This document shows, one piece after another, positions 1 to 11,300 of a stretch of DNA of 64,000 nucleotides. The notes under the pieces are model-generated. The model saw only the letters and a program-made list of their open reading frames with translations, was not told where the DNA came from and did no database searches. Every line of letters starts with the position of its first letter. Position 1 is the first letter of the stretch. Origin of the DNA: Skeletonema tropicum (Eukaryota > Bacillariophyta > Thalassiosirophyceae > Thalassiosirales > Thalassiosiraceae); assembly GCA_037178625.1 (NCBI GenBank), contig JAWZXG010000026.1, forward strand, positions 248,001-312,000, written 5' to 3'. The translations under genes were made by a program, and so were the position numbers.

Positions 1-1038
1 GCACGCTCAAATGAGGCTGTATTTTTACTGTTTAAGGCATGCATTGCATCGCTTGTGTATCACAAGAAGAAGGGGAACCTTGACTCAATGCATTCAAATT
101 GTCCACTGCGCACAAGCATTTTCTGGATCGAGGATGTTCCATTCGTTGATTGTGTGACAACAAAGTATCCTTGGAACAAGACAGATGACACGCCAGAGCT
201 TACTGGTATACCTCCAGATGTTGCTTTGTTGGTAAAGGTGCAGAGCTTGAAGGAAGAGCTAGCCAAGATGAAAGAGGATCTCAAGGAATCATTCAAAGAC
301 ATCTTAGTAAATCAGCTAGATTCAAGAAATGTTGGAGGAACAAACTTTACGCAATCAACCATCATCATGGAGAAGCTGGATGCGCTACTAGAGAAAGCTG
401 GAAACATTTATGAGCGCCCCAGTGGTAGGACCCGCCGTCCCTTCGACGACGACGACGAGGAAGAAGACAATGATGTTGATGATTTAGTGGTAGAATACGA
501 CATTGCAGCAGAGGAACCTACGTTGGATGGTGTGGATAAGGCTGCGGTCACCCCGTTGGTCAAAGAGGCGCTTGCAAAGAAGCGAAGAGAGGAGATGCTT
601 CAGCAGCGGAAGTGGTCGATGGGGGTGAGTTCTGAAGGCATTTTGACTCCTCTTCCTCCAGATTTTACTTTTCCCCAGATGAACATGAACGGATTGATCA
701 CCAAGTGGTTTCTTGGGGATAAAAAGAACAACATACCACCGTATCGACTCCTCCACGCTAACAATAATTTCATCGAACACGTTAAAAATGGAAAGAGGGA
801 CATCTCGAAGATGGGTAAAGTAATGGAGAAGGTAAAGCACTTTGGAATGACAGTGGATGCTTGGCCGTCGGATGGTAAGTGGGATGGTAGCAAGGTGGCG
901 ACGCTGTACTCGAAAGTTTGGCCTCTTTTAGATCCGTACCTCGTAACGCAAGGGAAGCACGGAGCAAAGAGCGCGGCAAAAAGTCGTAGGGAGCAGAACA
1001 GTTGGAGAACATGCTACAACAAAATGGTGGATAGATGA
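1..1038 (+). CDS. Crypton-like (CryptonS-type) transposon protein, C-terminal part, 5' end outside window
   Basis: The frame is open from base 1, so the N-terminus is missing; a GTG at 55 is only the first possible start. An early segment with FLLFKACIASL and a TGIPPDV stretch is followed by a short coiled coil (KVQSLKEELAKMKEDL), an acidic run, and a C-terminal block with KWFLGDKK and IPPYRLL. That W-x-x-G-d ... PPyr pattern resembles the GCR1-like DNA-binding domain that follows the tyrosine recombinase in stramenopile Cryptons. The recombinase catalytic part would lie upstream and cannot be seen. Cryptons move through a tyrosine recombinase and lack terminal inverted repeats, and none are seen here. 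The frame ends at TGA 1036-1038 and then stays open for 31 more Lys-rich codons. The family call is from memory of the pattern; it could be another multicopy diatom protein. Confidence 0.5.
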   Translation, partial: ARSNEAVFLLFKACIASLVYHKKKGNLDSMHSNCPLRTSIFWIEDVPFVDCVTTKYPWNKTDDTPELTGIPPDVALLVKVQSLKEELAKMKEDLKESFKDILVNQLDSRNVGGTNFTQSTIIMEKLDALLEKAGNIYERPSGRTRRPFDDDDEEEDNDVDDLVVEYDIAAEEPTLDGVDKAAVTPLVKEALAKKRREEMLQQRKWSMGVSSEGILTPLPPDFTFPQMNMNGLITKWFLGDKKNNIPPYRLLHANNNFIEHVKNGKRDISKMGKVMEKVKHFGMTVDAWPSDGKWDGSKVATLYSKVWPLLDPYLVTQGKHGAKSAAKSRREQNSWRTCYNKMVDR

Positions 1039-1134
1039 TTGTTGAAGGGTGGCAAGAAGCGTAAGGCGAAAAAGACAAACAATGCACCGGTAGAACCCCA
1101 ACAGAAGAAGAGGAAGCAAGAATATTTAGTTTAA
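1039..1134 (+). other. In-frame Lys-rich extension after TGA of the Crypton-like gene
   Basis: After the TGA at 1036-1038 the same frame continues for 31 codons to TAA 1132-1134. It encodes a strongly basic tail with KKRKAKK and QQKKRK clusters that look like nuclear localisation signals, which would suit a DNA-binding transposase. Either the TGA is a recent nonsense change or the tail is made only by readthrough. Confidence 0.4.
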
Positions 1135-1473
1135 TATAATATATGTGAATTTGTTCGTTCCGTTTGATTTAATATTGATCGATATTGACTTTCATTCCAA
1201 TCTTTTCCTGCATTATGCGTGTGGGTATTTCAGTAGGGTTATTGGTGGGAGCCCTTTTCCTGCATTATGTTGTGTGGGTTTTTCAGTAGGGTTCGTGGTG
1301 GGTTGGGCTCCCTCCTGGTTTTGTCTCCCCTTTTTGAAGATGTCTGTACTTCACCCGTCAAGGTCCCTTTTGTCCACTTATTCTCATGAAACAATACTTA
1401 TAGCACTGTAGGGACCAAATATGAGCCCAAACATTTTAGGCGATGGTATTAGACAAAATTTAATGTGCCAGCA
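1135..1473. other. Intergenic, contains a tandem duplication
   Basis: No convincing gene. Two adjacent near-copies of about 45 bp (1208-1250 and 1258-1302) share CCTGCATTATG followed by GTGTGGGT, a T-rich stretch and CAGTAGGGTT. A GTGTGGGTTTTTC motif also recurs near 23617 and 23719. Confidence 0.4.
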
Positions 1474-1477
1474 CTAG

Positions 1478-1989
1478 CTACTGGCGGGAACTAAATCGTA
1501 CCGGAAATAAATCGTACCACGGAGACATCTCCACACAAATCACTAACAAAACACAAAAACGACGCATTCTACACCCTAATATCATGGTTCTGAGCCTCCA
1601 TGTCAACGCCTATCCCAAATAATCGACCATAATATGATAGTATAGACAAGTAGCTTTCGATAGAACCACTGGTCAACGTTGTAGGTAGTATACTCGCATA
1701 GCAGCAGCAGCACAGGCATGCAGATATGCCGTAGACATGCGTCATTCTAGATCGAAATAACAGTTATTGGTCCCAAATTTGTCGATAGGTGCTCCATCTC
1801 GACGAACTATAGTCTCTTCTGCATCATATCATGTATATATACTGTTTGGGATTCTATTTTTAGACCGCTCTATGTATTTTCGTCGAGTAGCATGGCCGAA
1901 TTTATGACTCTTTTCATGTTGTTAGTGTTTTGTGCGTAAAATTTGATAAATCGTACCGCGGCGAGGTACGATTTAGTTCCCGCCAGTAG
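1478..1989 (+). mobile_element. MITE family 1, copy 1 (complete, 512 bp)
   Basis: The ends are perfect inverted repeats starting CTACTGGCGGGAACTAAATC. The element is flanked by the 4-bp duplication CTAG (1474-1477 and 1990-1993), which is itself palindromic and so lengthens the apparent inverted repeat to 29 bp. It has no coding capacity. Related copies lie at 14256-14976 (opposite orientation, damaged), 24457-24969 and 36444-42878. All share an internal segment with a CAGCAGCAG run and a GTTGACCAGTGG-type core. The 4-bp target duplication is seen directly; the superfamily is not assigned. Confidence 0.85.
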
Positions 1990-2121
1990 CTAGCTATAAG
2001 TCCACTGGAACCCTCTGAACTAATGCTCTTGATTTGGGCTTTTTTGCGCCCATTTTGCCGCCCATTTTTGGCCGGCCTACGGTTATTGACCTTTCCACGG
2101 CAGCCCACTTTCTCTTCTCAT

Positions 2122-2626
2122 CCACTTTTTCCCCGATTCTGTGACTACAGATCGATTTTTTCACAATTTTGTTAGAGCTTTCAGTTAGAGAGCAGCTCTC
2201 ATGGCCAAAATTAATTCTCAGGAAGATGTCTAGTATGCATTTCCTGTACTACCAACCTTTCGTCGACTATATTGTCGACTCTATACATATGTTGGTCGGC
2301 CGAAAATTCCAATTCCCCGCTGAGAAATGCATGTGAGAGTACACTAGCTTTTTGCCATGTAAAAAACTTTGGCCATCAGCCATCAAAGCTAGCACCCAGT
2401 TAGAGAGCACCTTCAAATGCATATCTCGACGAAAATATACGCCTTCACCACCTCCCACGCACAGAATATACTCACATAATAGTCACCTAAAGGATAGTAT
2501 CTCGGGGCTAGCATTTAGACCACTTCCCTGAAACTTAATTTTGGCCACCATGGCCCAAAGCTAGAGGATTTTACTAACAAAATTGTGAAAAAATCGTTCT
2601 GTAGTCACAGAATTTGGAAAAGTGGG
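2122..2626 (+). mobile_element. MITE family 2, copy A
   Basis: The long imperfect inverted repeats are 2122-2175 and 2574-2626; the arms contain TCTGTGACTACAG and TTTTTTCACAATTTTGTTAG and their complements. The outer limits are uncertain because weaker similarity (a GTGGAAAGG-type stretch) extends further out. It is non-coding. Related copies are at about 23013-23368 (inverted) and 63060-63700. It ends about 260 bp upstream of the F-box gene. It carries the intact, unoccupied version of the site where the 63255-63497 element inserted in copy C. Confidence 0.7.
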
Positions 2627-2882
2627 GAAATATCACAAAATGATCACATAGCCCACTGGGCGTGCCCGCTGTGGAAAGGCAAATTTCCCAGATCGCACCC
2701 CGCCCAAGAAGAGCTTCAAGTTTTGGCGAGGCATCACTTTCGTGTGGTCGGCTGGCGCGCCAGATAGAGGAACTACTCTCTACTCTAACATGCACTTCCA
2801 AGTATATGTACTAATTACTATGCTGTATCGACGACTTGTTGTTCCATTATCTCTACAGTGTGAATTATTTTTGAAGCGGCAA

Positions 2883-4336
2883 ATGGACTCTAAAAGCGAG
2901 ATGGCTCAAACAGAGCAGAGAAGAGTGAGGCAAAGGCTGGCCGGTAGTACGGACGAAGCCAAACTGGCGGTGGCCGATGTTGTGGCATCTACATCCATGC
3001 AATTAAGCGGCCATGTGCTTGCAATCATCTTAGGCTACCTCCCATTGAAAGATATAATGCGTTCGAGACGTGTATGCAGCGATTGGAAAGAGACGGCAAA
3101 GGAGGCATTCGTTCCATCTGAATTTCAGATTGAAAGCGTGAATGACTACAGAGCATTGGAAATGATGACGACAGCTCTGCCCAACTTACAGTACCTAACG
3201 CTCAAAGATCTCATTGACCGTCCCCCTCTCGTACAAGGTAGACGCGATCATTTGAGCCAATGGATAGATTTTGATCACAAATATGCCGATGGAGACAATC
3301 CAGATGAATTATTCGCTTCGGAAACTGCTCACTTTCGAACACATGATATTGGGATCGTATCCAACTTTCAAAATTTACGCAGCTTAACATTTCTGATGCT
3401 CCTCTCAATGGGGTGTATCCGGCTTTATTCAATTTTCCACTGCTTGAAAAGTTGACTATTGACTTAGACGATTCGCCCGACTATTTCAAATGGGACTTCG
3501 AAATGTTGGAGGGGTTGCCTATGCTCAGAACATTACATTTCTCCTGGAGTGAAATGTTGAATGGCAACTTAAAGAGTTTGAGAGCCCTAAAAGACACCCT
3601 TGAAAAGATAAAAATCAACGGATGTCGCAACGTAGAGGGTGACTTCATGGACTTGGCCGACTTTCCTCGCTTGAAGAGTTTAGATTTAAGATCAACATCT
3701 GTCACCGGGGATATACGTGACATTGGTGAACTTGATTTCAAAGCTCTAGAGGAATTATTCCTTCCTCGCAGCGTATGTGGTGGTAGCAGGTATGCTTTTC
3801 AGAGTATTGCTGAGGTGCCTGGCTTTATGAGTAAAATCTACCCCCTTGCAAAACGCTTTTCTCTGAGTGCGTCATGGAGACTTTCAAATGAATCTCCTGA
3901 CTGGTACGATGACCCAAATGGAGATGCGAGAGAAATTCAGCGCCAACATGATCAGATTCCGCCACCGTTTGTGTGTGAGTTAGTAACACTAGGGGGAACT
4001 AGAATTGGCTGGAGATGGAGATGCAGCTTTGCAAACGACCCCATGGACGATGCGGATGAAACTTATTTTTTCGATGACTATGAGCCTGCCGATTATGTGG
4101 ATGAAACTGATGTGAACCAATCTTGCGAGATAAACTGGCTTGAACCTGAACCAGAGCCTTGTGGAGAAGATTACGTTCGTCAGCTGAGGTCCTTGCAAGA
4201 GGAAATATATTTTTACAGGGATTTCCACAATCCTCCGACTGAAGAAGAATACAGGAAACGGCAACTATGCATTGAAGACTATGGATTTCTTCCTGAAGAC
4301 GATGACTTCGGACATGAATACTGGGGAGATTATTGA
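2883..4336 (+). CDS. F-box/leucine-rich repeat protein with an apparent one-base frameshift
   Basis: The chosen start is ATG 2883 (MDSKSEMAQ). An F-box follows at roughly residues 38-75 (LSGHVLAIILGYLPL, then RRVCSDWKE). Leucine-rich repeats follow (LEKLTIDL, LKSLDLRSTSVTGDI, LEELFLP), then an acidic C-terminus with RIGWRW, CEINWLEPEPEP and PPTEEEYRKR. F-box proteins recruit substrates to SCF ubiquitin ligases through Skp1; the LRRs would bind the substrate. The first frame ends at 3455 and the second is open from about 3396 to 4336. Continuity would be restored if one T were missing from the three-T run at 3390-3392, because LRSLTF then leads into DAPLNGVYPALFNF. The shift therefore looks like a homopolymer indel, either real or an assembly error. 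The architecture is common in diatoms (from memory). Confidence 0.75.
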
Positions 4337-4856
4337 TACTACAGTGACAGGTGTTAGAGCTTGTAGGAAAGGCTATTAGCAGTGTGACAGAAATTTTCCA
4401 GACTATACAGAACCAATAATACAGCCCTTTCAAGTGTGTTCATGCGGGTCTTACATGAAAGAATCATATGTATCTTATTTTCTCGCCGAGATATGCATTT
4501 TTGTCGGCCCATAGTAATTACTAGAAATATTTGGCTAACAAACTCTCTAGCTCAGAATGGAATCACAGTTTCTCGTAGGGCTGATGGAACCCAAACTAAG
4601 AGAACAAGATAGCAATCCTATCATCGTTTCCGACATAAAGTAGAGTACATGTTGTGCCAGCCCGGTCTCCCTATGAGTATATGGCCAATTGATCAGGTTA
4701 TCTGTTATCGTAGTTATCCCGTTTTGCAACCGATAAATAACTTCCATAAGTAGGTACTTTAAAATTTCTGTTACATGTATAAATAATCCTGACTACAATT
4801 ACATAGCATATATGCTGTCATGTTTAGTGCAGCATTTCTGTGAGATCAAAGCCTTG
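4337..4856. other. Intergenic with a dispersed repeat
   Basis: No gene seen. Segments at about 4485-4550 (TATGCATTTTTG ... GGCTAACAAACTCT) and 4567-4600 (GTAGGGCTGATGGAACCC) recur in diverged form at 45205-45270 and 45780-45812. This looks like an old repeat copy shared with the 45-46 kb region. Confidence 0.4.
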
Positions 4857-5718
4857 TCAGTATGCATCCCAAAGTTGAAGGATTTCATCATCCGCCATCT
4901 CAACCACGTCGATTGAAACTGCATCTCTTTGTAATTCTACGAGCTGAAATGGCAAGTCAATTTCGTCGGTCGAAGATACACATTGACTTGGACTGATCAA
5001 TGGTACTTCAAGAGCTGATAACCACTGGTCAAGTGTGGCTGATGAAGAGGTTAGAGGTGGAGTTACACCCCTCGTTGACGTTGATTTGTCTTGCAGTTTC
5101 ATCTTCTTTTCCTTTGTGGGTTGAGGCAGATGCTTAGCAGATACTGATTTGCGACATTTCTTCCTTGGTCGCTTCACATCACTATTATTACTAAAGACAT
5201 CGAGGAAGAAGAGCGGATCTGAAGGAATTTCATCAGAAAGCCTCTTGCGTAGTGGAGCCGCTCCATCTCGTAAGGCTTGTGCAGTCTTCTCGTGGGCTCG
5301 TTTGATATCAACTTCCTTCCACTCTTCACTATGCCTGTCTTTTTCAAGAAATCTACCTGGTGGTTTGAGCCGCGTTCGTACGTGATCAACGATGCCTCTT
5401 GTGATCGAAATCTTCTCTGTTTTGGAGCTCCTAACATATTCTCTCTGTGATACGTTGATTCAATGATGTTATGACGAAATAGATGCGCGTTAGAGATGGA
5501 GTACGTTGATTGCAATCGTCGAAGTCAGCAAGAAGGCGACGCACAAGCACAAGGTGGCTACTTACCACATGTTGACTGACAATATGTCTAAAATTGGTGT
5601 TTCCGGCATGACGATTTGTGCCGACACCCCTGCCCAAAAGCACATCGGTGTGCGTAGGCTTGATAGCGAAGTTGGTAGACTTAGACTCGACAGAGTCAGC
5701 GATGTTCATGAAGTTCAT
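4857..5718 (-). CDS. DUF6824 (DVLLGRG) domain protein, two exons
   Basis: Exon 1 is 5566-5718, the intron 5445-5565 (GTAAGT ... CACAG, 121 bp) and exon 2 4857-5444; the join is phase 0 and gives 246 residues. The domain begins HTDVLLGRGVGTNRHAGN with FRHIVSQHV. It continues after the splice with REYVRSSKTEK, GIVDHV, PPGRFLEKD, EEWKEVD and KTAQALRDGA, the full pattern of the diatom DUF6824 family. A Lys/Arg-rich stretch (KRPRKKCRK) suggests nuclear location, and the C-terminus is acidic. The function is unknown; a DNA-binding or regulatory role has often been guessed. Upstream, another frame is open from ATG 5882 to the seven-G run at 5729-5735 and would join this one if one base were missing there. 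The true start may therefore be 5882. Confidence 0.8.
5445..5565 (-). other. Intron of the DUF6824 gene
   Basis: On the minus strand it starts GTAAGT and ends CACAG, interrupting the DUF6824 domain between SQHV and REYV. The flanking frames match exactly with phase 0. Confidence 0.8.
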
Positions 5719-5918
5719 TTCAGGCAGTGGGGGGGAGAAAGTACGTTTAATGGAGAAGAACTAATTGCAAAGGCAAAGTCGTGCTTGTGAAAATTATGAG
5801 ATCGATCATGGACATCCAACACTACATGCGGTTCCTCCTGAGTACTAGTTTGAGTTGCTGAGCTCTTCTGAGGAGTTGCCATTGTCACGGTGGTCGCGGT
5901 TAACTTAGCATACACGGG

Positions 5919-6715
5919 GGGAAATAACTTATGCAGTTGTTGCTTACTCCCAAGTACTTAATTTCCCTCGGAATAATTTTCATTTGTCTGCGGGTGCTCG
6001 TGTGGTCGCGTTTGGCTCCACTGCTAGGCCTCCCGGGATTAGATTATGTACTTATGGCGTGTTAGTTGTGGTGGCGGTTTGGCGTGATTGCACTACTTAT
6101 GTACCCACTCCTATTTCTTATCTCCACTGTGCATTTTTGACACCTTTTGCGCCGCGAATGAATGACATTTTCCCGGCTTCCCGGCATTCACTACGATTCC
6201 TCAATTCACACAAAAAACAGAGGGAGTAGCCTCTTCTCTTGCCTATCTTACGACTTGTCCACTAACCCTCGAGCGAGGGCGCGGCGAGGCTGAAGTAGGG
6301 ATATTCTGTTGAAAAACTGTAATTACTGTCCAATTTGCTAAGTTTGCAAGTCGAATTTCAATACTTATATCAGGCTGATGGTGGCAAGTAAGGTGGATAC
6401 ATCATAGTGAAACCTGGATTGAACGTTTATATTGGGATTACTTTAAGTAGATTCTCCAGCCAGAAGATGACTCTCCGGCCACCCCGTCAGAAACGAACGC
6501 AATGCAGGCACACTGGATATGATATAAATGCAGTACGTCTTGAAGGTTGAAGATGATAGTGTTTATGAGCAATCGATAAGTAAGTACCCGAGAGTTCAAA
6601 GAACCAAGTCACAGTCTCCCACTCTCTCTCTCTTTCAAGTCGCAATGAAGATGTACACCGCTCGAGCATACTCATGCTGCCCACCTAATTCTACACAGTA
6701 CAACAACATCATCAT
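5919..6715. other. Intergenic, no gene recognised
   Basis: No coding signal I trust. A stretch near 6338-6400 (GTTTGCAAGTCGAATTT ... GATGGTGGCAAGTAAGGT) is repeated near 45285-45340, so part of it is a dispersed repeat. Confidence 0.35.
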
Positions 6716-7447
6716 CTAATCCCTCTCCACCCATTCCCCCCGTTCATTCAACACAACCTTCCCCTCCCGAATCTTTTGATTTCTCGAACGTCGATTCTTA
6801 CGTGCCATTTTCTTGAGACGTGTTTCACCAAGTACATCTAGGAGTTGTTCCATTGTTGCGCCTTCTGGTAGGCTGAAGTGGTGGTGTGTTATAATGTGGT
6901 GCAGAGTGAAATATGAATGGTGAGATGAGAACAGGGATTCAGCAATAATATGCAACACTTTCACTATATCAACACCAAACACATCAAGATCACAAATAAT
7001 AATAATTAGACATGGAAGTAAACTCAGAAACAGCCCGCAGGGCATCATCCCCATATCCAGGCTACTACCCCTGTTAAAATCGGAGACTCTAGTCCAGAAA
7101 GTCATCATTGTTTCTCTTCCATAATAATTCTAGTGAATAAAATAATATTGTGATGTGTGTTTTTTCAAGTAGCGCTACTCTCAGCCGCTCATTACAGATG
7201 ATACAATATTGTACAGTACAATTAACAGTTAGAATATGATCACTTACTTGATATCCTCTGGAGGGGGACCAGTAGGCAGCGGCTTTGGAACATTTGTCTG
7301 CCGTCCCTTCTTCTTGGCGTAAATGGCTGATGTTGATGGCTGTGATGGATGATGTTGATGTGTCGAAGGGATGGTAAAGGCGGTTGACGATTGGATTGCT
7401 GACAGTATTATTGCGAGAGTGGCGATTAGTATGGATGAGTTGGTCAT
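6716..7447 (-). CDS. Small plastid-targeted basic protein, two exons
   Basis: Exon 1 is 7248-7447, the intron 6873-7247 (GTAAGTG ... CTTCAG, 375 bp) and exon 2 6716-6872, giving 118 residues. The N-terminus is a signal peptide (ILIATLAIILSAIQS) followed by STAFTIPS, which fits the cleavage-site/Phe motif of diatom bipartite plastid presequences, and then a Ser/Thr-rich transit region. The mature part is short and basic: GATMEQLLDVLGETRL, then KKMARKNRRSRNQK and NERGEWVERD. I do not recognise the family. The composition suggests binding to RNA, DNA or a ribosome (inference only). The splice join is exact (phase 2) and restores one frame. Confidence 0.65.
6873..7247 (-). other. Intron of the small plastid-targeted protein gene
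   Basis: GT-AG intron on the minus strand (GTAAGTGATC ... CCACTTCAG) joining PPPEDI to LPEGATMEQ. Confidence 0.65.
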
Positions 7448-7577
7448 GATGGTGGTGGTGGTTGTATGGCGGCTATATTTATTATTGGCTATGACTGATC
7501 TGCTTGATGATGTAGTACTTGGTAAAAATGTGTGGTTCGAGGCGTCATCGTCGTTCCGAACCCATCAGTGAGTCCTC

Positions 7578-7674
7578 ATGGTGGCGGGAATTTCAGTACT
7601 ATGTCCTACGTTGCGTAGCAACTCAAAAGATCTTCTCCCAAAAAGGGATTTCCCTCCTCGCTGGCCGACAGAAG
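7578..7674 (+). repeat. Direct repeat upstream of the kinesin gene, copy 1
   Basis: About 100 bp beginning ATGGTGGCGGGAA and ending near GCCGACAGA. It contains CAGTACTATGTCCTACG and GCAACTCAAAAGATC, and repeats with high similarity at 8211-8310. The region 7448-8379 holds no gene I support. Confidence 0.6.
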
Positions 7675-8210
7675 ATGGTAGGTGAGGGTACATGTAATAG
7701 AATGGACGGTACATGTACGTACCAACCTATCATGATGACGGCTGCTGTTTGTAGAAGTGTATTGTTGGATCTTACTGCACCTGAAGTTCATGGACGGTAC
7801 CGAATGTCCTTTAACTGTATTTGCGAGGGCGACCGCAGGGAGACCGAGCAGTGCTTATTGTGCTTATTGCGGATTAAGGTGGTCGCTTTTTGAGATTTTC
7901 ACGATGCCAATTATCATTTGACGGCACTTTCGTTGACTACTGTCTGAGCCTGAGCTGTGATTATACACATTGATATTTTGCTGCGTCAAGATAACAAACT
8001 GATAGAGCTTCAAAAGAGCTTCCTAACCCAGGCTCATTATACGCCTAATCGATAGAACTCACTCTCAGCTTTCCAAAACGCCACTAATCGCCCTGATTGG
8101 CCGCGTAGGAGAGAAGATACTTGTGAGCTTGCTTGTGCAGCGTGCGCGTGCGCGCGCTTGTGGTTCAAAAAAGTGGTGAGCGGTACGCTTTGCAGGATGC
8201 CTGTCTCAAT

Positions 8211-8310
8211 ATGGTGGCGGGAAGGTCAGTACTATGTCCTACGTAGCAACTCAAAAGATCGTTATCACATCGAAAATGGGATTTCCCTCGACGCTGCTCG
8301 CCGACAGATT
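8211..8310 (+). repeat. Direct repeat, copy 2, in the probable kinesin promoter region
   Basis: Second copy of the 7578-7674 repeat, ending about 70 bp upstream of the kinesin ATG. It may belong to the promoter or 5' UTR; the other copy would then be a duplicated promoter segment. Confidence 0.55.
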
Positions 8311-8379
8311 TTTTAGTAAGTAGCTTGCTAGCAAGCAGCAACGTTGGCAACGTTATTGTAGTAATATTATTCAATCAAG

Positions 8380-11300
8380 ATGAAGACGGGCAATAATATT
8401 CGCCCAGGTGCATCGGCATCGGCCATGGCTCGATCGGCGTCATCGTCTTCTGACAGCTCCTGCTCGAGCGGCGGCGGCGAAGATTCCTCGGGAGGTGTCG
8501 AGATCGAGACTGATAACGGAGCAGCATTACCATCATTGCCATCATTGAAGCGCTCCCAAAGACAGCAGCGACAACGTGAACGGAGCAGCATTACATACGC
8601 CTCGGCAACAGCCTCCTCCAAAGCACGAGGCGGGCCCACCTCCTCCGCTCCAGCAGCCAAACCAGGGAAGATCAAGGCGGCCAAAATGCCGTCAAGAAAG
8701 GACAAGGAGAATGTTAATATTCATACAGCAGAGGCAGAATATGAGGCCAACTCGACCTCGAACTCGAACTCGACTCCTCTCAAACAACCACCACCGTCTC
8801 CACCGGCTGCTGCTGCTTCGATATTGTCACCCACGCCATACTACAAAGTACTCGAGGAGCGGGGAGGAAAGGCATCACCTAGATTGACTCGAAGTGCCGT
8901 GAAGCGGGCTCAGACGAAACAGAAACAAGCCATGATTGAGCATTCACTTGCTCGACTAGAAAAGAATAATAATAATAATAGTAGTGACGATGATGATGAT
9001 GACGCAGCTGCCAAGACTCCTCTTCCACACGGCGGCAACGGCACTGCAGCATCCCACTCGTCAACACGAATATCACTGCAGTTCGATCCACCCGATCGTC
9101 ACGAGTGGCAGCAACCACCATCACGTCGTCAATTGGTGCGCAAGTCAATTCAGCCCAGTGGCAGTCGCAATGCCAAGCGGGCCAAGTACAACTCCACCAA
9201 CAATAATAATAACGCCGAAGCAGCAGCAACAGCAGGGGTGGAACAAATGATGACATCCGATCAAGTACGACAAATCATGGCAGAAACACTCCAATCTTCC
9301 AATACTGACAAATTACTCCAATTATCTGCCGATGCTGCCTCTGCCCGGAAGGAGGTGGAGGTAACTCAATTGCAATTGCAAGAGTGGCAAAGCAAGTATA
9401 CTGCGTTGGAAGAGTGTTTGAAGGTCAAGGAGGGGGGTGAGAGTACGTTGCAAGTTGAATTGGTACAGTGTCGTGATTTGGTGGAGAGGTTGAGAAGTGA
9501 GTTGGAGGTGGTACAGGGTGAGAAGGAAGGTTTACAATGTCAAGTGGAACAGGATGGTGCCGAGTGGAATGTAGAACGGCAAAAGATGCAGAAGGATCAT
9601 ATGGATCGGTTGCAACAAAAGGAAATGGAACTGCAACAGATTCAACAGGCGAATGAGGAATTGCAGGAGAAAAATAAGGATGCAATGAGTGAATTGGGAG
9701 AAGTTCAGGGCAAACTCTCCGACATGACACGTCAAAAGGAGGATTTGGAACAAATGTGTAAGAGTGCCAATGGCAGTCAGTCTGAGTTGATGGAGCGTGT
9801 TGCCATGTTGGAACGTGAAAAGGCAGACTTGATGGAGGTGAATAGTAGGAAGGATGAAGAGGTCCAGAGTTTGAAGGAAGACTTGGATCGGAATCAAATT
9901 GAATTTGATGCACGATGGAACCAGCTTGAAACTGAGAATAAAGAGGCATTTGCCCAAAAAGATGCAGTGATTGAACAACTTCAAACTGATTTAGACGATG
10001 CAGATCATCGGTTGGATGATGCCAATCGAACCATGGAAGTGATGACATCTCCAAAATCCAAGGAGGCAATGGAAAGTACGTACACTCACGAAATGGAAAT
10101 GTTACGTACAGAATTGATGGGGATGAAGCAATTGGTAAAGCAAGTGAATGAGACCAATGATAAGTTGGAGGTGCAGCTTGGTCAGAGTAGAGATGAGAAT
10201 GGAAATCTTGCAATGCAAATTCAACAGTTGCAGGGAAGGATTGAAGAGGCAAGAGGTCCTGCTGCCGAATTGGAGAGTGAGAATGCCGTGATTGTCGACC
10301 AGCTCCATGAAACGACGAAAGAGTTGAAGGAGAGTCAACAGCAGTTGGAAGAGTTGGCGGGGGAGAATGAACAGGTGTTGGTCAAGTTGGAGGGTAAGGA
10401 AAATGAGTTATTGCAGGCTGTGGATGAATTGGGGGTACAGTCGAAGCAATTGGCGGATGCCGAGTCAAGGTTGAATGCCATTACGTCTGAGAAGGAGTCT
10501 TTGCTTTCTGAAAATGAGTCTTTGGCAACTGAATTGAACGAGGTTCATGATCAAGTGTCCCAACTCCAATCTCAGATTGGTTCTCTCAATGATAATCTTG
10601 TCGAATCTCGTCAGCATTCCGAATCACTCAGCCAACAAAAGATCGAGTCGGATCAAAAACTACACGAACTATCCAACCAACTCCAATCACTCACCACCCA
10701 CCTTGAAGTTGCACAGCGCACCATCTCATCCTTGGAGGATAAGTTGCGTGCCAAGAATGAATACCTTGAGCAATTTGAAACCATTGAAAAGACGCTCATT
10801 CGTGAAAAGAATGTGCTGAATGAGATTCGTAGGACGCTTCACAATAGGGTGATTCAGTTGACCGGGAATATTCGAGTGTATATCCGAGTAAGGCCATTGA
10901 TTCCGAGTGAGCAGCAGTTGCCTACTACTACTACTACTACTTTGGCGGCGGCTCGACCTTCGTCTTCGTCTGGAAGACCGTCTTCTTCGTCTGGGAGACC
11001 ATCTTCACGTGGATCTATTGCTTCTGCTACTTCGTCATCAAAGCAGCAGCAGCAGCAGCAAGAGGTATGCTTTCATTTTCCAGGACTTGCTGATCGTAAA
11101 ATCGGCGGTGCCGCATCCAAATCACCCAACTACACATCCTTTAGTGATTTATCCAAGCAGACCATTGAACTTACCGAGCCACACCGTGACCGAGGTGGTC
11201 TCAACCCCCGCAGAAAGAAGTGGAAGTATGGGTTCGACAAGGTGTTCAATCCCGTCAATGATCAGGAGGATGTTTGGGAGGGTGCGGAACCCCTCGTCCA

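Noticed and set aside
8367..10338. Minus-strand frames opposite the kinesin gene
   Set aside because: They are antisense shadows created by the coiled-coil and low-complexity coding composition.
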